64,000 bases of DNA from CATOSK01 sp963665735 (GCA_963665735.1 OY762444.1:3100001-3164000), one strand, 5' to 3'. Positions 17,086-26,536 are shown, counted from the stretch's first letter. Numbers and translations are program-made. Notes: a model not told the origin generated them from the letters alone.

Positions 17086-17868
17086 TTAGTCGCCTTCCTC
17101 GTCGAAAACGGCTTGGGCCTCTTCCAGGGCGTCCTCGACGTGGGGCCAGCCGGAGTACCAGCCGGCTTGTACTAAGACCTGGCAAATTTCCTGATGGGTG
17201 AACTCCATGTTGAGGGCGTAGCGGATATAGCGGCGCAGTTCCTTCCAGTGGCTCCGGGCGGTCAAGACTGCCAGCACGCAGACCATCCGCTCTTTGGGGG
17301 ACAGGTCATCCCTGGCCCAGACTTCGCCGAAGTTGTAACCGTCAACGATGTCCGAAGCCTCCGGGGTCAAACGCTGGGCGAAGGACGATTCAACTTCTTG
17401 GTTGGCCCGTTCACCCCAAAGGCGGCTACGGATTTCGCTGGCCCGTTGCAATTTTTCTTCCAGGGTGTCCAGCCAGTCGGCGGCCAATGGAATGTCGGCA
17501 GCCTGCCACTCTTCCCGCTCGGTGATTATTTCCTGGGCTTGTAACAGGCCGTTGACGGTGGCGGGGATGCCAGCGTAGAACAGCAGTTGAATGAATATGC
17601 CCTTGATTTGTTGGGGGGTGATTCCCGCATTAAGACCGGCCCTTATCTGCCGCCGCAACCCGTTATCCACTCCGACGACGCATTGGGCGGATATGGTGAC
17701 AAAACTGCGGAGTTTCAAGTCCAGGCCCGGCGTCTGCCAGATTCCGCCCCAGGTCAGGGGCAACTGAATCCGGGCGTAGTCGGGGGAAACGGAGGCGAGG
17801 TCGCTGAGAGGAGCGAAGTATTGCTCCATGTCCCGGGCTTTTCGAGCCAGTTCGTCGGGGGTGGTCAT
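17086..17868 (-). CDS. CMD-like protein, tandem copy 3
   Basis: This 260-residue protein starts at the ATG at 17868, with GGGAG upstream. It carries the same two helical repeats (SFVTISAQCVVGVDNGLRRQ and ERMVCVLAVLTARSHWKELRRYI). In the first repeat the conserved His is replaced (GLRRQIRAG where copies 1 and 2 have LQHQIRVG and VEHQVRTG). Its start overlaps the stop of the upstream protease-like gene (ATGA), and copy 2 follows after 37 nt, so all four are probably cotranscribed. The three copies have clearly diverged, so this is an old duplication. Confidence 0.8.
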   Translation of the reverse strand: MTTPDELARKARDMEQYFAPLSDLASVSPDYARIQLPLTWGGIWQTPGLDLKLRSFVTISAQCVVGVDNGLRRQIRAGLNAGITPQQIKGIFIQLLFYAGIPATVNGLLQAQEIITEREEWQAADIPLAADWLDTLEEKLQRASEIRSRLWGERANQEVESSFAQRLTPEASDIVDGYNFGEVWARDDLSPKERMVCVLAVLTARSHWKELRRYIRYALNMEFTHQEICQVLVQAGWYSGWPHVEDALEEAQAVFDEEGD

Positions 17869-18239
17869 GGGCTGCTCCCAGTCTGACACAACATGGCGTT
17901 GGTAGGAATCAATTTTTGGGCAACCGGGTCAACTGCCAACAACAACCCTGTCAGGGTATAGGAACCCAGCAGAGCGGGGGAGTCGTCCTCGCCAAAAATC
18001 ACCAGGGTAACTTCACTGTTGCCGTTTATAGTGACCCAAGCTCGCCCAACGTCCATCTCTATTGTGCGCTTGTCGGCCAGTTCAAACACAGCTCGGCTGA
18101 CAGGTTCGATTCCCAATTCTCTAAGCAGACTGGCCGGCAGCATGGTATAGGCGGCGCCGGTGTCCACCATCGCCTCTATGTCGCGTGGGCTGCTATTGTC
18201 CAGGCTGGAAATTTGCATCGGGTAGTTGAAAGTTCCCAT
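17865..18239 (-). CDS. Retropepsin-like (clan AA) aspartic protease
   Basis: This 124-residue protein starts at an ATG with GGAGG 8 nt upstream. MVDTGAAYTMLPASLLRELG contains the D-T-G-A active-site loop of single-domain aspartic proteases, followed by the expected beta-strand pattern and DDSPALLGSYTL, which fits the conserved (I/L)-L-G segment. Such proteins act as homodimers. There is no signal peptide. It leads the CMD operon and is coupled to it by a 4-nt overlap. A link between a protease and CMD-type enzymes is not something I know from described systems. Confidence 0.7.
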   Translation of the reverse strand: MGTFNYPMQISSLDNSSPRDIEAMVDTGAAYTMLPASLLRELGIEPVSRAVFELADKRTIEMDVGRAWVTINGNSEVTLVIFGEDDSPALLGSYTLTGLLLAVDPVAQKLIPTNAMLCQTGSSP

Positions 18240-18362
18240 AGCGGTTGCCTCCGTCTTGGAGAGTTTATCACGGCGGGATGGGTTGTGGATTCCCGATGGC
18301 TCGGGAATGATGGGTTGGGGAAAAGGAAAGGGGGCAAGTTGGGATTGCCCCCTGGATGGCGG

Positions 18363-19130
18363 TTACTGTGGTCCCTGGTCTCTTTGGCGTAGTTGCTCTT
18401 CCAGTTCGCGGATGCGGGCCTGGGCGGACTGGCGTTCCCGCTCCGCCTGCTGGCGGGCCTGGCGTTCCTGCAAACGTTCCTGCTCGGCCTGCTGGCGGGC
18501 CTGGCGTTCCCCCGCCAAGGTGGGGATGTGCTGGCCGGTGGCCGGGTCGTGCCACCGCAGTTCCTCATGCTCCCATCGGATATACAGGTTCAGCGCGGGA
18601 CTGTACCCTTGCAGCACCCCCTCTTCCAGCGTCTCAATGGGAATGGTCTGATACTCTCCCTCTACTAAAAGGTCGCCGGCCAGCCGCTCTCCGTAGTAGT
18701 TCCCGGTTTCGTCAAATCGCCAGTACTCGGGAATGCCCATCGCCAGGTAATCCTCCCGCTTGGCCCACCGGTCCCGCCGCCAGGTGCCCCGGGACGCAAC
18801 TTCCAGCACTAAGTCCGGCGGCTTCCCCTGTTCGGAGATGATGTAGGCGTTGTTCGCCTTGTAAAGAACCGGATCGGCGTCAAAGGCTATGAGCAGGTCC
18901 GGTATCCGCCACTCGTTGCGGGGCGCTCTCGGCGCGGCCAGTAAGTATCTTTCCCCCACAATGACCGTCGTTTCCCGGTTGCCGAAGTGGTGAATCAGGT
19001 AATGGGCGTTGCCGTTCAGGGCCAGATGGTCAAAGCTGGTCATTTCCCCGTTCTTGTGCTTGGGCGGGTCCGGGATGAAGACCGGCCGGCGCCCTCCCTC
19101 CCTGGTTTTTTCCGGGTGTTTGGTGGTCAT
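18363..19130 (-). CDS. Uma2-family PD-(D/E)XK nuclease-like protein with C-terminal coiled coil
   Basis: This 255-residue protein starts at the ATG at 19130, preceded by AAAGAGG. Residues 1 to about 190 are the Uma2 (DUF820) restriction-endonuclease fold, with WRIPDLLIAFD and PPDLVLEVASRGT carrying the Asp and E-V catalytic positions. The tail (about residues 195-255) is a Gln/Arg/Glu-rich coiled coil with a near-duplicate RQARQQAEQERLQE and RQARQQAERERQSA. Uma2 genes are widespread and multicopy in cyanobacteria and Chloroflexota; their role is not settled. It is preceded downstream by a family-A repeat. Confidence 0.75.
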   Translation of the reverse strand: MTTKHPEKTREGGRRPVFIPDPPKHKNGEMTSFDHLALNGNAHYLIHHFGNRETTVIVGERYLLAAPRAPRNEWRIPDLLIAFDADPVLYKANNAYIISEQGKPPDLVLEVASRGTWRRDRWAKREDYLAMGIPEYWRFDETGNYYGERLAGDLLVEGEYQTIPIETLEEGVLQGYSPALNLYIRWEHEELRWHDPATGQHIPTLAGERQARQQAEQERLQERQARQQAERERQSAQARIRELEEQLRQRDQGPQ

Positions 19131-19387
19131 GTCGAACCTCTTTGGGCCGGCCCCGTCCTGTGCGTAGCAAGATTGGCCGTTATTATACTCCAACGGGGAT
19201 TCGTTGACGAAGGGCAGCGCAGTGGTAGGGATTCCGGATTTCGTGGGAATGACGGTGGGGTGGCGGGAATGACGGGTTGAATCGCGCGCGGGGAAAGAAC
19301 TTCTGGTACGGTGGCTTAACCGGGGCGGCTGGGCGTGTTACACTGGTTTTATCCATCCGTTCCTGCTAATGCTGCAAGGAGACTGTC

Positions 19388-20569
19388 ATGGCGCCCCGAA
19401 ACATTGGCCCCAAAGTCCTTTCCTGGCTGCCGGAAGAGCAGATTGAGGAATCGGCTCTCCGGCAAATCAAGAACTTGGCGCAGATGCCCTTCATCCACCA
19501 GCACGTCGCCGTCATGCCCGACTGCCACTTCGGGCTGGGCGCGACGGTGGGGTCGTGCATCCCCACGCTGCGGGCGATTATCCCCGCCGCCGTGGGGGTG
19601 GACATCGGCTGCGGCATGATTGCCGTCAAGACGCCGTTGAAGTCCGGCGAACTGCTCGAAGACCTGTCGGACATCCGCAAGGCCATTGAGCATCAGATAC
19701 CCCTGAGCGCCGGTCACTACAACCGCAGCGTCAAAAAGACCGCCAAAGACCGGGTTGAGCAACTGGAGTCCCAGGCCGCCGAGTTGGGCCGCCTGGAGTT
19801 CTACGACAAGATTGACCGCAATTGGCGCAAGCAGTTGGGTTCCCTGGGTTCGGGCAACCACTTCATTGAAATCGTGCTGGACGAGGAGGACTCGGTTTGG
19901 GCCTTCCTGCACTCCGGCTCCCGGGGCATCGGCAACCGGCTGGCTACCTACCACATCAAGATAGCCAGGGCGTTGATGGAAAAATGGTACATTGAGCTGC
20001 CCGACCCGGACTTGGCCTACCTGGTGGAGGACACGCCGGAATTTGACGAATACCTGACCGACCTGGGTTGGGCGCAGGATTTAGCCAAGCTCAACCGGGA
20101 CGAAATGATGGAGCGGATTCTGCGGCTGCTGATGCACCGGGTTGGGGAGTTTGAAGAGTTGGAGCGTATCCAGTGCCACCACAACTTTACCCAGCGGGAG
20201 CGTCACTTCGGCAAGGACATCCTGGTTTCCCGCAAGGGGGCCATCGAGGCCCAGGAAGGCCAGTTGGGGTTGATTCCGGGTTCGATGGGCGAGGCTAGCT
20301 ACGTGGTGCGCGGCAAGGGCAATCGGGCGTCGCTGAACACCGCTCCCCACGGGGCGGGACGGCGGATGAGTCGCAACCAGGCCCGCCAGTCCTTCAACAT
20401 GGACGACTTTGACCGGCTGATGGAAGGCGTGGAAGTCCGGCGGTCGGAGGCTTTTCTGGACGAACTGCCGGGGGCCTACAAGGACATTGACCTGGTGATG
20501 GAACAGTCGCAAGACTTGGTGGAAGTGGTGCATACCTTCCGGCAAATCGTCAACGTCAAGGGAGCTTAG
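19388..20569 (+). CDS. rtcB: RtcB-family RNA-splicing ligase
   Basis: This 393-residue protein starts at an ATG preceded by AAGGAGA. The RtcB signature is complete: MPDCHFGLGATVGSCIP, GVDIGCGM with the metal-binding Cys, GSGNHFIE and SGSRGIGN, plus the C-terminal HGAGRRMSR with the guanylated His. It joins 2',3'-cyclic phosphate and 5'-OH RNA ends using GTP and manganese. Length is normal. No Archease or RtcA gene is adjacent. Confidence 0.92.
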   Translation: MAPRNIGPKVLSWLPEEQIEESALRQIKNLAQMPFIHQHVAVMPDCHFGLGATVGSCIPTLRAIIPAAVGVDIGCGMIAVKTPLKSGELLEDLSDIRKAIEHQIPLSAGHYNRSVKKTAKDRVEQLESQAAELGRLEFYDKIDRNWRKQLGSLGSGNHFIEIVLDEEDSVWAFLHSGSRGIGNRLATYHIKIARALMEKWYIELPDPDLAYLVEDTPEFDEYLTDLGWAQDLAKLNRDEMMERILRLLMHRVGEFEELERIQCHHNFTQRERHFGKDILVSRKGAIEAQEGQLGLIPGSMGEASYVVRGKGNRASLNTAPHGAGRRMSRNQARQSFNMDDFDRLMEGVEVRRSEAFLDELPGAYKDIDLVMEQSQDLVEVVHTFRQIVNVKGA

Positions 20570-20635
20570 GGCCGGGCGGCCATGATTCTACCCGGCTACG
20601 GGGCGGGTTGGCCGGGGTCAACATCCGCCAAGGCA

Positions 20636-20680
20636 AGGATTTCTGGATTCCGGCTTTCGCCGGAATGACGGGTTGGGGGC
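20636..20680. repeat. Family-A palindrome
   Basis: GATTTCTGGATTCCGGC continues through TTTC to GCCGGAATGACGGGTTG, a perfect stem-loop identical in core to the copies near 14880, 45139 and 61050. It lies in the 175-bp gap between convergent genes. Confidence 0.8.
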
Positions 20681-20744
20681 GGGAATGATTTTCACCCAGC
20701 GGCAGGGGTAGGGGCAGGTTTCAAACCTGCTCCTACGATGTGGT

Positions 20745-20933
20745 TCAACTCCGGCGGCGCAGGGACATGACTATCCACACCAGGTTTCCCACGGCGATGC
20801 CGAAAGCCATCAGCCAGAGCAGGGAGCCGGCGTTGGAGTTGACCTGCAACCCCACGAAAAGCCCGATCCAAAACACCACCAAGGCCACCACGAACAGCAG
20901 CGCCTGGGCGGTTATTCTAAGGACTGTCGGCAC
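20745..20933 (-). CDS. Small two-helix membrane protein of unknown function
   Basis: This 62-residue protein begins at GTG with AAAAGGAAA upstream. It is almost entirely two hydrophobic helices (ALLFVVALVVFWIGLFVGL and SLLWLMAFGIAVGNLVWIVM) with a basic tail. It lies downstream of secA on the same strand, 78 nt away. I do not recognise the family. The good ribosome-binding site and hydrophobic pattern support it being real. Confidence 0.55.
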   Translation of the reverse strand: MPTVLRITAQALLFVVALVVFWIGLFVGLQVNSNAGSLLWLMAFGIAVGNLVWIVMSLRRRS

Positions 20934-21011
20934 GTTTTCCTTTTCATTGCCCGGACTGCGTTGCGATGGTGGGCGGGATGATCTTCCACCCAGGGCGCAA
21001 CCATCGGCGCA

Positions 21012-23654
21012 CTACACCTTGGCGGCGCAGCAGCGTTTGTATTTGCGGCCGCTGCCGCAGGGACAGGGGGCGTTGCGGCCCACCTTGGCGCTGCCGGTGG
21101 GTTGGGCGCGGCGGCGTCCGCTGCCGGAGACGTTCTTCATGGGGCTGGCCGGGGCGTTGTCACTGGCAGAACGGGGCGAACCGGCCTGGGACGGGCGGGC
21201 CATCAGGGTGGCGTTGAACAGGCCATACACCACGTCGTCCTGCATCCGGGCCAGCAGTTCCTGGAAGGTTTTATGGCCCTCGGCCCGGTACATGACCAGG
21301 GGGTCGCGCTGGCCGATGGCGTGGAGGCCGATGCCGGTACGCAGGTTTTCCATGGTGGTCAGGTGATTGACCCAATGCAGGTCAATGGCCCGCAATAGCA
21401 GCAGCCGCTCCAGTTCCCGCATGGTTTCCGCGCCCAACTGCTCTTCCCGCCGTTGGTAAACGTCCTCAACGTGGTCGGACAGGATGCGTTGGACTTCTTC
21501 CCGGTTGTGACGGCCAAGCAGGTCTTCGGTACTGAGTTCCTCCGGCGGGGGGCAGACGACGGAAAGTTCGGCGATGAATCCGGCGGCGTTCCAGTCCTCG
21601 CTGTGACGGCTGGCCAGATGCTTGTTGACCAAATCCTCGAAGTGGCGGCGCAGCATATCGGAAATGCGGTCTTTCAGGTTGTCGCCCCGCAGGATACGCT
21701 CCCGGTCGCCGTAGATAATAGACCGCTGGGTGTTCAGCACGTCGTCGAAGTCCAGCAGGTGCTTGCGAATGTCGAAGTGGTAGCCCTCGACCTTGACCTG
21801 GGCGCTGCCGATGGACTTGGTGATTAGCTTGTTTTCGACGGGAACATCGTCCTCCAGGCCCGTCCAGCCCATGAAGGACTTGATGCGTTCCCCACCGAAT
21901 CTCTGCATCAATTCATCTTCCAGGGAGACGTAGAACTGGGAACTGCCGGGGTCGCCCTGGCGTCCTGACCGGCCCCTAAGCTGGTTGTCCACCCGGCGGG
22001 CGTCGTGATGCTCGGTTCCCACCACGTGCAGGCCGCCGAGTTCAACAACCTTGTTATGCTCTTCCTGCCAGTCCGCCCGCTCGGTGTCGGCGCCGCCCAG
22101 CACGATGTCGGTGCCGCGGCCGGCCATGTTGGTGGAGACGGTGACGCTGCCCAGCCGCCCGGCCTGGGCGATGATTGATGCCTCGTGTTCGTGGTTCTTG
22201 GCGTTGAGAACCTGGTTATCCACGCCTTGCCGCTTGAGGCGGGCGCTGAGGGATTCGGAGGTTTCCACGGAGGTAGTGCCTACCAGCACCGGGCGGCCTT
22301 CCTTGTTCCTGGATACGATGTCGTTGACCACCGCCCGCCACTTGGCTTCGTCGTTCTGGTAAATCAGGTCGGGGGTGTCGTCGCGAATCATGGGCAAGTT
22401 GGTGGGGACGGCCGCCACTTCCAGCTTGTAAATCTTGAAAAATTCGTCGGATTCGGTGGCGGCGGTGCCGGTCATGCCGGCCAGCTTTCCGTACATTCGG
22501 AAGTAGTTTTGCAGGGTGACGGTGGCGTAGGTGACGCTTTCCCGCTGGATTTTTATGCCTTCCTTGGCCTCAACCGCCTGGTGCAGACCGTCAGACCAGC
22601 GACGTCCGAATTGGAGCCGCCCGGTAAATTCGTCAACGATGACGACTTCGCCGTCGCGCACCACGTAGTCTTTATCGCGCTTTTTCTGAACGTGGGCGAC
22701 CAGCGCGTTTTCGATGTAATGGACCAGGTGGTAGTTTTCCGGTTCGTAGAGGTTGCCCACCTTGACCCAGCGTTCCATCTTCTCCACTGCTTCCGGCGTC
22801 ATGGAAACGGCCTGGGTGCGGTCGTCAATGGTGTAGTCCTCTTCGGGCCGCAGACGGGGCACCAGCTTGGCGAAGGTGTAGTAGTGCTGCACCGGCTCAG
22901 CGGCGGGGCCGCTGATTATCAATGGGGTGCGGGCCTCGTCAATGAGGATGTTGTCCACTTCGTCAACGATGGCGTAGTTCAACTCCCGCTGCACGCGTTG
23001 GGACAGTTCGATGGACATATTGTCCCGGAGGTAGTCAAAGCCGAATTCGTTGTTGGTGCCATAAAGCACGTCGGCCTGGTAAGCGTCGGCGCGGGAAACC
23101 GGGCGCAATCGGTCCAGGGTGGAAGGCCCCCGCCGTTCCCTGGATTCCACCGCCTCCGGGTCGTAAATATAAGCCGCGTCGTGCTGGAGGACGCCGACGG
23201 AAAGGCCCAGGGAGTGGTAGATAGGCCCCATCCAGACCGGGTCGCGGCGGGCCAGGTAGTCGTTGACGGTGACGACGTGGACGCCATGCCCGGTCAGGGC
23301 GTTGAGGTACACCGGCAGGGTGGCTACCAGGGTCTTACCCTCGCCGGTTTTCATTTCGGCGATGTTGCCCCGGTGCAGGACAACGCCGCCGATAAGCTGC
23401 ACATCGTAATGACGCTGCCCCAGCTGGCGGCGGGCGGTTTCCCGGACAACGGCGAAAGCCTCCACCAACAGGTCGTCCAGGGTTTCGCCGCGCTCCAGGC
23501 GGGCGCGAAACTCGTCGGTCTTGGCCCGCAACTGCTCATCGGTCAGTTGGAGTGTCCGGTCTTCCAGGGAATTGATGCGGTCAACGATGGGGCGGATTTT
23601 GTCGGCGGCCTTTTCGGGGCTGTCGCCGACGATTCTTTTCAGCAAAGAAACCAT
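21012..23654 (-). CDS. secA: Preprotein translocase ATPase SecA
   Basis: This 880-residue protein is the motor of the Sec pathway. Walker A is MKTGEGKTLVATLP, Walker B is DEVDNILIDEARTPLIISG, the preprotein cross-linking region begins near EDYTIDDRTQAVSMT, and the second motor domain has TNMAGRGTDIVLGGAD and RGRSGRQGDPGSS. The tail ends in APCPCGSGRKYKRCC, the zinc-binding C-x-C-x8-C-C motif. Length is within the normal 800-950. It starts at an ATG with GGTGG upstream. No insertions or frameshifts are visible. Confidence 0.95.
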   Translation of the reverse strand: MVSLLKRIVGDSPEKAADKIRPIVDRINSLEDRTLQLTDEQLRAKTDEFRARLERGETLDDLLVEAFAVVRETARRQLGQRHYDVQLIGGVVLHRGNIAEMKTGEGKTLVATLPVYLNALTGHGVHVVTVNDYLARRDPVWMGPIYHSLGLSVGVLQHDAAYIYDPEAVESRERRGPSTLDRLRPVSRADAYQADVLYGTNNEFGFDYLRDNMSIELSQRVQRELNYAIVDEVDNILIDEARTPLIISGPAAEPVQHYYTFAKLVPRLRPEEDYTIDDRTQAVSMTPEAVEKMERWVKVGNLYEPENYHLVHYIENALVAHVQKKRDKDYVVRDGEVVIVDEFTGRLQFGRRWSDGLHQAVEAKEGIKIQRESVTYATVTLQNYFRMYGKLAGMTGTAATESDEFFKIYKLEVAAVPTNLPMIRDDTPDLIYQNDEAKWRAVVNDIVSRNKEGRPVLVGTTSVETSESLSARLKRQGVDNQVLNAKNHEHEASIIAQAGRLGSVTVSTNMAGRGTDIVLGGADTERADWQEEHNKVVELGGLHVVGTEHHDARRVDNQLRGRSGRQGDPGSSQFYVSLEDELMQRFGGERIKSFMGWTGLEDDVPVENKLITKSIGSAQVKVEGYHFDIRKHLLDFDDVLNTQRSIIYGDRERILRGDNLKDRISDMLRRHFEDLVNKHLASRHSEDWNAAGFIAELSVVCPPPEELSTEDLLGRHNREEVQRILSDHVEDVYQRREEQLGAETMRELERLLLLRAIDLHWVNHLTTMENLRTGIGLHAIGQRDPLVMYRAEGHKTFQELLARMQDDVVYGLFNATLMARPSQAGSPRSASDNAPASPMKNVSGSGRRRAQPTGSAKVGRNAPCPCGSGRKYKRCCAAKV

Positions 23655-23901
23655 GACTATTCACCACCTGCGCCGGCAGTGGGAACCGTAGTCCCCCGGC
23701 GGCGGGTTACATTCTGTTGAGCAAAGGACGCCGGACAACGGCAGTCCATCTAATCATTTTACCCAAAGCCGGGGATGGTTGCACGCTGGGGGATGGCGGG
23801 AGTTACTGACATAACTCGCTTGCTGGGGATGTTCGATGTAGGTTAATTTAGTCAGAATAACCTTTCCGGCAGATTTGCCGAGAATTGCAGAGGATTGCCC
23901 A

Positions 23902-24204
23902 ATGGCGAAGAAAGTCAGCGCCGCCCAAGCGAAAGCCCAACTATCTGCGTTGGCCGCAGAAGTCGCCCACCGGGGACAGCCGGTAGTTATCGAACGTCAC
24001 GGCAAGCCCTGGGTCGCCTTGGTGAACCTGGACGATCTGGCGTTTCTGGAAAAGGCCCGGGCGACATCGCCGCGCCTTGGCGGAGCTTTGGCCCTGGTGA
24101 ACGCCTGGGGGAAAGTGCCGGACGAAGAGATTGATTCTCTGGTGGTAGAGCTTTACGCCCTACGAGAGCAAGACACGGGCCGCCCGGTGCAATTGGAGAC
24201 CTGA
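23902..24204 (+). CDS. Phd/YefM-family antitoxin (VapB-type partner)
   Basis: This 100-residue protein is placed from the ATG at 23902, with AGAGG upstream. VSAAQAKAQLSALAAEVAHRGQPVVIERHGKPWVALVNLDDL is the Phd fold. The stop and the next gene's ATG share a base (TGATG), a typical toxin-antitoxin coupling. It should neutralise the PIN toxin that follows and repress the operon. Confidence 0.8.
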   Translation: MAKKVSAAQAKAQLSALAAEVAHRGQPVVIERHGKPWVALVNLDDLAFLEKARATSPRLGGALALVNAWGKVPDEEIDSLVVELYALREQDTGRPVQLET

Positions 24205-24656
24205 TGTACCTTCTGGATACGGACATCCTTAGCAACCTGATGAAGCCGCGACCTTCGATGTCGCTGATTGCCAAATTGGCATCGGTGCCGCCCGGCGAAC
24301 AGTTTACTTCAAGCATCACTTTGGGTGAACTAATCTATGGGGCGCACCGATTGAGGGCTCGAACCAGCGTCCTGTTGGAACGTCTGAACGACACGCTCCT
24401 ACCCAACCTGCCAGTGCTGGCTTTTGACGCCGCCGCAGCAACCCATTACGGCGAAGCAAGAGCGGAGGTGGAGCGTCTGGGTACGCCGTTGGGCGAGGCA
24501 GACCTCAGAATTGGCTCCATCGCTTTGGCGCACGGCCTTACGGTAGTTACCGGAAACGTCCGGCATTTTCGAAGAATCCCCGGGTTGGCGGTAGAGAATT
24601 GGCTTGAAGCCGGGGCGTCTCAAGACTGCCAGGATGCCAACCCCCGGCGTGTATAA
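24204..24656 (+). CDS. vapC: VapC-type PIN-domain ribonuclease toxin
   Basis: This 150-residue PIN domain begins YLLDTDILSNLMK with the first catalytic Asp. Glu in ITLGELIYGAHRL, Asp in EADLRIGSIALAHGLTVVTGNVRHF and the final Asn/His strand complete the acidic site. Such toxins cleave tRNA or rRNA. The gene is coupled to the upstream Phd antitoxin by a 1-nt overlap. The HEPN-like gene starts just after its stop and may be an added third member. Confidence 0.85.
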   Translation: MYLLDTDILSNLMKPRPSMSLIAKLASVPPGEQFTSSITLGELIYGAHRLRARTSVLLERLNDTLLPNLPVLAFDAAAATHYGEARAEVERLGTPLGEADLRIGSIALAHGLTVVTGNVRHFRRIPGLAVENWLEAGASQDCQDANPRRV

Positions 24657-24688
24657 TGGGCGGAAGGACGGAGGAGCGTAAGGACAAG

Positions 24689-25057
24689 ATGGAAGTCAGA
24701 GAGATGACTGCGGCGGAACACGTCGAAACGGCCCGGGTGTTTCTGGCCCAGTCCAACGCCGAGTTCGACGCCGGAGACCCGTTGCAGGGGGCGGAAAAGT
24801 TGTACGGCGCGGCCACTCATGCGGTAAGTGCCAACGCCCAACAGCGCAGTTGGGAATACCACAGCCACCGGGCCATGAAGAATGCCGTTTACCGGCTGGC
24901 CGACGAGTTGGATGACCTCAGCGTCATTAGCGGGTTCAGCGCGGCGGAAAAGTTTCATCGCCATTTCTTCCACCAGATAATGGAACCTTACGAAATCGAA
25001 GGGGAACGTCCGGCGGTTCACGCCTTCGTCCACCGGATGCTGGACTTGACCGCTTAA
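24689..25057 (+). CDS. PaREP1/HEPN-like helical protein (first of two paralogues)
   Basis: This 122-residue protein starts at the ATG at 24689, preceded by AAGGACAAG. ARVFLAQSNAEFDAGDPLQGAEKLYGAATHAVSANA is the PaREP1-type helical pair, and it matches the protein encoded at 27389-27766 (EAGDLPQAAEKLWGATSHALKAYC). It lacks a clear R-x4-H ribonuclease motif. It starts just after vapC. Function is unknown; in archaea the family appears as small multicopy proteins near toxin-antitoxin genes. Confidence 0.55.
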   Translation: MEVREMTAAEHVETARVFLAQSNAEFDAGDPLQGAEKLYGAATHAVSANAQQRSWEYHSHRAMKNAVYRLADELDDLSVISGFSAAEKFHRHFFHQIMEPYEIEGERPAVHAFVHRMLDLTA

Positions 25058-25140
25058 GCCGCCACCATCCCGCATTTCGGAATCGAACCGCTTATTGAAA
25101 AACCGGAACCCCGGCTGTAACCAACCTTGGGGCAGTCGGC

Positions 25141-26301
25141 CTACCCCAACCCCGATACCGCCAAGGCCAGCCGGTCAACTTCTTCTTCGGTGTTGAAGAA
25201 GTGCAGCGACGCCCGCACCGCCGCCGGGTATGGCACCTGCCGCACTACGATGTTGTGTTCTTCCCACAGGTATTCCACCACTGCCGGCGGTTCCCAGCCG
25301 GCAACGGCAAAGGCCACCAACCCCGAAGACAGTTCCTCGTCGGCGGGGGAATTGACTTGAACGTGGGGCATTTCCCCAAACCGGGCCTTCAACCGGGCAG
25401 CCAACTGCCGGTTGCGGGCCTCGATTTCCGACACGCCGATGGACTGGATGAACCGGGCAGCCTCAACGAAAGCGGCTTGCAGCGGCGCGCTGGTGGAACC
25501 GCCGGAGAATTTGTCCATGCCGGCGCGGTTGACCTGGATGTTGGCCGGGTCAACGGGATGCAGTATGCCCCGGCCTCCGGTGTGGGCCGGATGCACCTGC
25601 TCAATGAGTTCCCGCCGGAGGTACAAGGCCCCCACGCCTTCGTAGCCCAATACCCACTTCTGGCCGGGGATGGAATAGAAGTCCCACCCCTGGCCAGTCG
25701 GGTCAAGATGCAGGTGTCCGCCGGTCTGGGCGCCGTCCAGCATGATTAGCGCGCCCCGGTCGTGGGCCAGTTGCGCCAATTCCGTCGCCGGCATCCGCAG
25801 CCCGGTGGAGTATTCGACATGGCTGACGAAAAGCAGCCGCGTCCGGTCGTTGAAAGCGTCGGCAAACTTGCCAAGGATGGTTTCTTTGGAGTCGTGGGGG
25901 TTCAGGTCAACCAACCGCAGCTTGACGCCGTAGCGTTCCCCCAACAGCAGACTGGGAACCAGCACCGAGCCGTGTTCCAGGTTGCAGGTGATGATTTCGT
26001 CGCCCCGGCGCCAGTTCAGGCCGCTGAGGACGATGTTCAGCCCTTCGGTGGTGTTGCGAGTGACCAGCACGTCCTGGGGGTCGGCGTTGAGCAGCCCGGC
26101 GGCGGCCTGGGCAGCCTGGGCGCGAATCTCCCGGTTGCCCTGCTGCACCAGGGGACTGGCGGGCCCTTCCAGCAGTTCCAGGTCAATGCGGTCTTTCATG
26201 GCCTCGGCGGCCCGTCGGGTGGGCGGGCCGGACCAGCCGGTGTTCATATAGGTCACGTTGGACAAGGCCGGAATTTCGCTCCGCAATTGCTGCACGTCCA
26301 T
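25141..26301 (-). CDS. Class V aminotransferase / cysteine-desulfurase-like PLP enzyme
   Basis: This 386-residue protein is placed from the ATG at 26301, with AAAGGAGA upstream. TRNTTEGLNIVLSGL binds the cofactor phosphate, MLDGAQTGGHLHLD carries the Asp and Gln, and SIPGQKWVLGYEGVGALY contains the Schiff-base Lys. The pattern fits isopenicillin-N-epimerase-like or selenocysteine-lyase-like class V enzymes. The cysteine-desulfurase active-site Cys loop is not evident. The specific reaction is unknown; the gene stands alone. Confidence 0.8.
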   Translation of the reverse strand: MDVQQLRSEIPALSNVTYMNTGWSGPPTRRAAEAMKDRIDLELLEGPASPLVQQGNREIRAQAAQAAAGLLNADPQDVLVTRNTTEGLNIVLSGLNWRRGDEIITCNLEHGSVLVPSLLLGERYGVKLRLVDLNPHDSKETILGKFADAFNDRTRLLFVSHVEYSTGLRMPATELAQLAHDRGALIMLDGAQTGGHLHLDPTGQGWDFYSIPGQKWVLGYEGVGALYLRRELIEQVHPAHTGGRGILHPVDPANIQVNRAGMDKFSGGSTSAPLQAAFVEAARFIQSIGVSEIEARNRQLAARLKARFGEMPHVQVNSPADEELSSGLVAFAVAGWEPPAVVEYLWEEHNIVVRQVPYPAAVRASLHFFNTEEEVDRLALAVSGLG

Positions 26302-26536
26302 GCCGCGTCTCCTTTCATGTTGGAGGGTATGTTTGGAGGATTGATTGCTGTTGCCGCCATTGTAACGGAAATCCGCTCTATCCTGACCTTTCCCTACCAA
26401 GGGGCAAAGTGGTTGGGGGATACCGGCTTTGCATTCGGCGGGCCGACGGACTATCATCGTCGGGGTATGCCAAAGCAATCCCGCCGTCCAACAGACGCCA
26501 AACCGCCAATGGGCGGCGCTTTCGCGAGGAAAGAAA

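Noticed and set aside
22185..23720. A 511-codon open frame opposite secA
   Set aside because: It lies in the reverse frame of secA and has no motif or ribosome-binding site; secA is complete.
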